From positions 1-64,000 of the forward strand of contig CALEJB010000009.1 in assembly GCA_937898675.1 (NCBI GenBank): a DNA stretch of 64,000 nt, read 5' to 3'. Under the pieces are notes generated by a model. It worked only from the letters and a program-made list of their open reading frames with translations. It ran no database searches and was not told the origin of the DNA. This document shows, piece by piece, positions 61,465 to 64,000 of the stretch. The first letter of the stretch is position 1. Every line of letters starts with the position of its first letter. Origin of the DNA: an uncultured Prevotellaceae bacterium (GTDB taxonomy: Bacteria; Bacteroidota; Bacteroidia; Bacteroidales; Muribaculaceae). The position numbers were made by a program, and so were the translations under genes.

Positions 61465-63825
61465 ATGTTCAAGAAACAATTCATGCTCGTGCTGCTGACG
61501 CTGTTGGCTGTATTGAGCGCCGATGCCGCTACCTGGAAGATGCACGGCACCTTTGTGGCATCTAAAACGAAGAATGTGTATGACATCGGGGACAAGGTGT
61601 ACTATGTTGACATCTCCACGCTGTTTGTCTATGACAAGGCGTCGCAGACGACCATCGGCCTGAACAAGCAGAACCTGTTATCCGACATGATGGTTGACCA
61701 GATTTACTTCGACAGTGAGCGGCGCTTGCTGTTCGTGGCCTACTCCAACTCCAACATCGACGTCATTGACGAGAGCGGCAAGGTGACCAACATCAGCAAC
61801 ATCAAGGACGTGACGCCGCGTGTGCACGACTGCACCCTGGACAACGGCGAGCTGGCCAACAACGCCACCTACACCACCAAGACGATCAATGACATCACCT
61901 TTGCCGACGGCATGGCCTATGTCGCCATCGGCTACGGATATGTGACAATCGACGAGACGACGCTGACGGTGAAGAATAGCTACGAGCTGGGCCAGTCGCT
62001 CACCGTGAACTCTGTCGCCGTGGTGGGCGATGAGATGCTGCTGGTGACCGACGGATATCTCTACTATGGCCCCAAAGGCCAGGACGACCCCATCCACACC
62101 TATGCCAAGAAGAGCGGAACATTCTCGGGCTCCAAGCTGTATCCCTATCGCGACAACGCCTTCTTCATGTTGAGGTCCAACGCTTTATACCGCTACGATA
62201 TGGTGGATTCAGAGCCCACGGGCACCAAGCTGCTCGACTATGGCCCCACCTGTGTCCAGCGCACGCCCGCCGGCTTTGTCGCCAATTTTTCCGGACAGTC
62301 GTTCTACTACACCATCGACGCCGCGGGCACCACGGTGACCAAGGCGGCCAGCACGGCGCTCTTTGCCAGCTCTGACCCTGCTGGCGACGGCACCCTGTGG
62401 CTGCTCGGCGCCAATGGCTTGTACATCTCGGGGACGTCAAACTACCACAAGGTTAACGGCCTGACGATGACCACCCCCTTTTGGATGAAATACAATGCGG
62501 CGATGGATAAATTATATGTCGCCAGCTCGGCCAAGAACCTGTGGTACATCAAGAAGGACTACAACAACGCCATCAACACCTATGACGGCGCCGACTGGAA
62601 GCTCGCCAACGCCTACGGCACCGGCACGGGATATGCCGGCTATGAATTCGTGTTTGACCCGTTTGACCCCTATACCTATGTCCGCGCCAGCTGGACCCAG
62701 GGCATCCTCAAGGTGACCAACGACGCCCTGGCCAAGCAGTTCACCAAGTCGAACTCCGAAATCGGCACCTACAAGGCCACCCCGGCCTTTGACCGCTACG
62801 GCAACCTGTGGGCGGTAAGCTCCTATGGCTATGCCAGCGCGCCCGTCGTTGTCCTGCCCAGGGCCAAGTTCGAGAACCCTGCATCGGTGGCCAAGGCCGA
62901 CTGGTTTGTGCCCAGCGGCCTGCTGAACGTGAGCACCGGCAACATGCAGGCATCCCAGTTCATCATTTCCAGGAAGAACAACGTGAAGTTATACACCGAC
63001 GGCGACTATTCCCAGGCCGGCCCCTACGTCGGCCACATCTTGTGCTGGGACAATGCCACCGAGGATCCCAAGGCGGGCAGTTACCAGTTTGTCACCCTTG
63101 GCAGCTTTGTGGACCAGAACAACAAGACGGTGGACTGGACCTACATCAGGCACATGGAGGAAGACCTTGACGGCAACATCTGGGTGGGCACGATGTCGGG
63201 CCTGTTCTATTTCGACCCCGACGAGGTGTTCAACGCCCGCCCCAAGGCCGTCCGCCCCTTTGTCACCAAGTTTGACGAGGGCACGGGCAACCTGTGCGAG
63301 GGCTATGAGGTGTACGACATCGGTGTTGACGCCGACAACAACAAGTGGATTGCGACCAACGGCAACGGCCTGTTCTTTGTCTCGCCCGACGGCAGCGAGG
63401 TCTTCAAGCACTTCACCACCGACAACAGCGACATCCCCGGCAACGTCGTGTATTCGGTCGAGTGCGACACCGTGAACAACCGCGTGTTCATCATCACCGA
63501 TAACGGCCTGGCCGAGTACATCTCTGACAGCGACGCCGCCGCCCTGGACTATGGCAGCGTTTACGCATTGCCCAATCCTGTCGAGCCCGACTACACGGGC
63601 ATGGTCAAGATTTCGGGGCTGATGGAGGACACCTGGCTGGTCATCACCGACAGCGAGGGCCGCGTGGTCAAGACCATGGGCCCCGTGACGGGCAGCGCGC
63701 TGTGGGATGCCAGCGACGAGCGCGGCGAGCGTGTGGCCACGGGCATCTATCGGGTGTATGTGGCCCAGGGCGCACAGCCTGCTGTCGATGGCGAACCTGC
63801 CGCCACGGTCATGGTGATCAAGTGA
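61465..63825 (+). CDS. PorZ-like beta-propeller protein with C-terminal sorting-type domain
   Basis: A 786-residue exported protein (signal peptide MFKKQFMLVLLTLLAVLSADA). The body consists of two propeller-like repeat blocks with recurring YVDISTLFVYDKAS, GDGTLWLLGANGLYIS, DLDGNIWVGTMSGLFYFD and DNNKWIATNGNGLFFVSPDG blades. The last ~85 residues (VYALPNPVEPDYTGMVKISGL... GERVATGIYRVYVA) form an immunoglobulin-like FlgD/CTD-type domain. This layout matches PorZ, the type IX secretion component that presents A-LPS to the sortase PorU, or a related T9SS substrate. Assignment to PorZ is from layout. Confidence 0.8.
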   Translation: MFKKQFMLVLLTLLAVLSADAATWKMHGTFVASKTKNVYDIGDKVYYVDISTLFVYDKASQTTIGLNKQNLLSDMMVDQIYFDSERRLLFVAYSNSNIDVIDESGKVTNISNIKDVTPRVHDCTLDNGELANNATYTTKTINDITFADGMAYVAIGYGYVTIDETTLTVKNSYELGQSLTVNSVAVVGDEMLLVTDGYLYYGPKGQDDPIHTYAKKSGTFSGSKLYPYRDNAFFMLRSNALYRYDMVDSEPTGTKLLDYGPTCVQRTPAGFVANFSGQSFYYTIDAAGTTVTKAASTALFASSDPAGDGTLWLLGANGLYISGTSNYHKVNGLTMTTPFWMKYNAAMDKLYVASSAKNLWYIKKDYNNAINTYDGADWKLANAYGTGTGYAGYEFVFDPFDPYTYVRASWTQGILKVTNDALAKQFTKSNSEIGTYKATPAFDRYGNLWAVSSYGYASAPVVVLPRAKFENPASVAKADWFVPSGLLNVSTGNMQASQFIISRKNNVKLYTDGDYSQAGPYVGHILCWDNATEDPKAGSYQFVTLGSFVDQNNKTVDWTYIRHMEEDLDGNIWVGTMSGLFYFDPDEVFNARPKAVRPFVTKFDEGTGNLCEGYEVYDIGVDADNNKWIATNGNGLFFVSPDGSEVFKHFTTDNSDIPGNVVYSVECDTVNNRVFIITDNGLAEYISDSDAAALDYGSVYALPNPVEPDYTGMVKISGLMEDTWLVITDSEGRVVKTMGPVTGSALWDASDERGERVATGIYRVYVAQGAQPAVDGEPAATVMVIK

Positions 63826-63865
63826 CCCCCGGCAGTGTGATCTCAAGAGAATAACAACATCTGTG

Positions 63866-63901
63866 GCAAGAGGGCGTGGCCGGCGAGGCTTGCCCTCTTG
63901 C
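63866..63901. terminator. Hairpin after the PorZ-like gene
   Basis: GCAAGAGGGC (63866-63875) and GCCCTCTTGC (63892-63901) form a 10-bp stem without a T-run, 40 bases after the stop codon. Termination here is probable but not certain. Confidence 0.5.
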
Positions 63902-63918
63902 GGCATCAGGACAGCGGC

Positions 63919-64000
63919 ATGGACATCAACTCGCCCGAATTCTACACGATAGCCTTTGTCGTGGCGGTGGCGCTGGTGGCGCTGCTCATGGGGCGTGTCG
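63919..64000 (+). CDS. Start of a small membrane protein (cut by the window end)
   Basis: Only 27 codons are visible: MDINSPEFYTIAFVVAVALVALLMGRV. An N-terminal membrane helix covers about residues 9-25. The gene continues past the right edge. Not identifiable. Confidence 0.5.
   Translation, partial: MDINSPEFYTIAFVVAVALVALLMGRV

Noticed and set aside
1..64000. CRISPR array, tRNA or rRNA genes
   Set aside because: I saw no regularly spaced repeats of the right size and no cloverleaf or rRNA-like sequence; a tRNA scan would be needed to be certain.

Overview
The window is chromosomal DNA of a member of the Bacteroidales. Three things support this: the gene families present (T9SS PorZ-like propeller, reverse rubrerythrin, ArgR/ArgC-like pair, FtsL/PASTA-FtsI arrangement), repeated -7 promoter boxes of the Bacteroidetes type TAnnTTTG, and Bacteroidales mobile-element genes (MobA/BmgA relaxase, TopB, shufflon-type tyrosine recombinase). 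The native genes are very GC-rich for the order, which would fit Muribaculaceae or a high-GC Prevotellaceae relative. I infer that placement and cannot test it here.

Bases 1-21589 are a lower-GC accessory region built from at least two layers. Layer one (about 1-13.9 kb) is a mobilizable or conjugative-type element. It holds a truncated OMP gene, a MobA relaxase with an oriT-like palindrome upstream, a block of unknown genes ending in a lipoprotein, a catalytically dead serine-recombinase-like protein beside TopB, an excisionase-like HTH protein, an intact tyrosine integrase, and a 515-aa protein with seven tandem HTH modules. A 1.3-kb non-coding stretch full of inverted and direct repeats follows. 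Layer two (about 14-21.5 kb) is a graveyard: a 5'-deleted nitroreductase, a two-gene ATPase-nuclease cassette (GHKL ATPase fused to a PD-(D/E)xK-like domain, and an AAA ATPase with a similar C-terminal domain), an IS3-family element, and a second multi-HTH/integrase pair whose integrase is cut by the IS just before its HxxR motif.

From 21590 to 38.4 kb the DNA is native and GC-rich: mnmE, a secreted nuclease, a choloylglycine-hydrolase-like lipoprotein, aspartate aminotransferase, a broken DUF4143 ATPase, a lipid A acyltransferase divergent from a bile-acid/sodium-symporter-like gene, HD and hotdog proteins, rubrerythrin, thyA-folA-lpxB, argR with an ArgC-like gene, ssb, manC and an Lrp regulator. 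Dispersed GC-rich intergenic repeats and heptamer arrays lie between several of these genes.

Bases 38835-53969 are an uninterrupted dcw cluster on the + strand: rsmH, ftsL, ftsI, murE, mraY, murD, ftsW, murG, murC, ftsQ, ftsA, ftsZ. It makes lipid II and the divisome; mraZ, murF and ddl are absent here. yqeY, serS and an acyltransferase follow. A low-GC HaeIII-type restriction-modification pair (57158-59263) is inserted before lysS and a PorZ-like gene, and the window ends in the first codons of a membrane protein.
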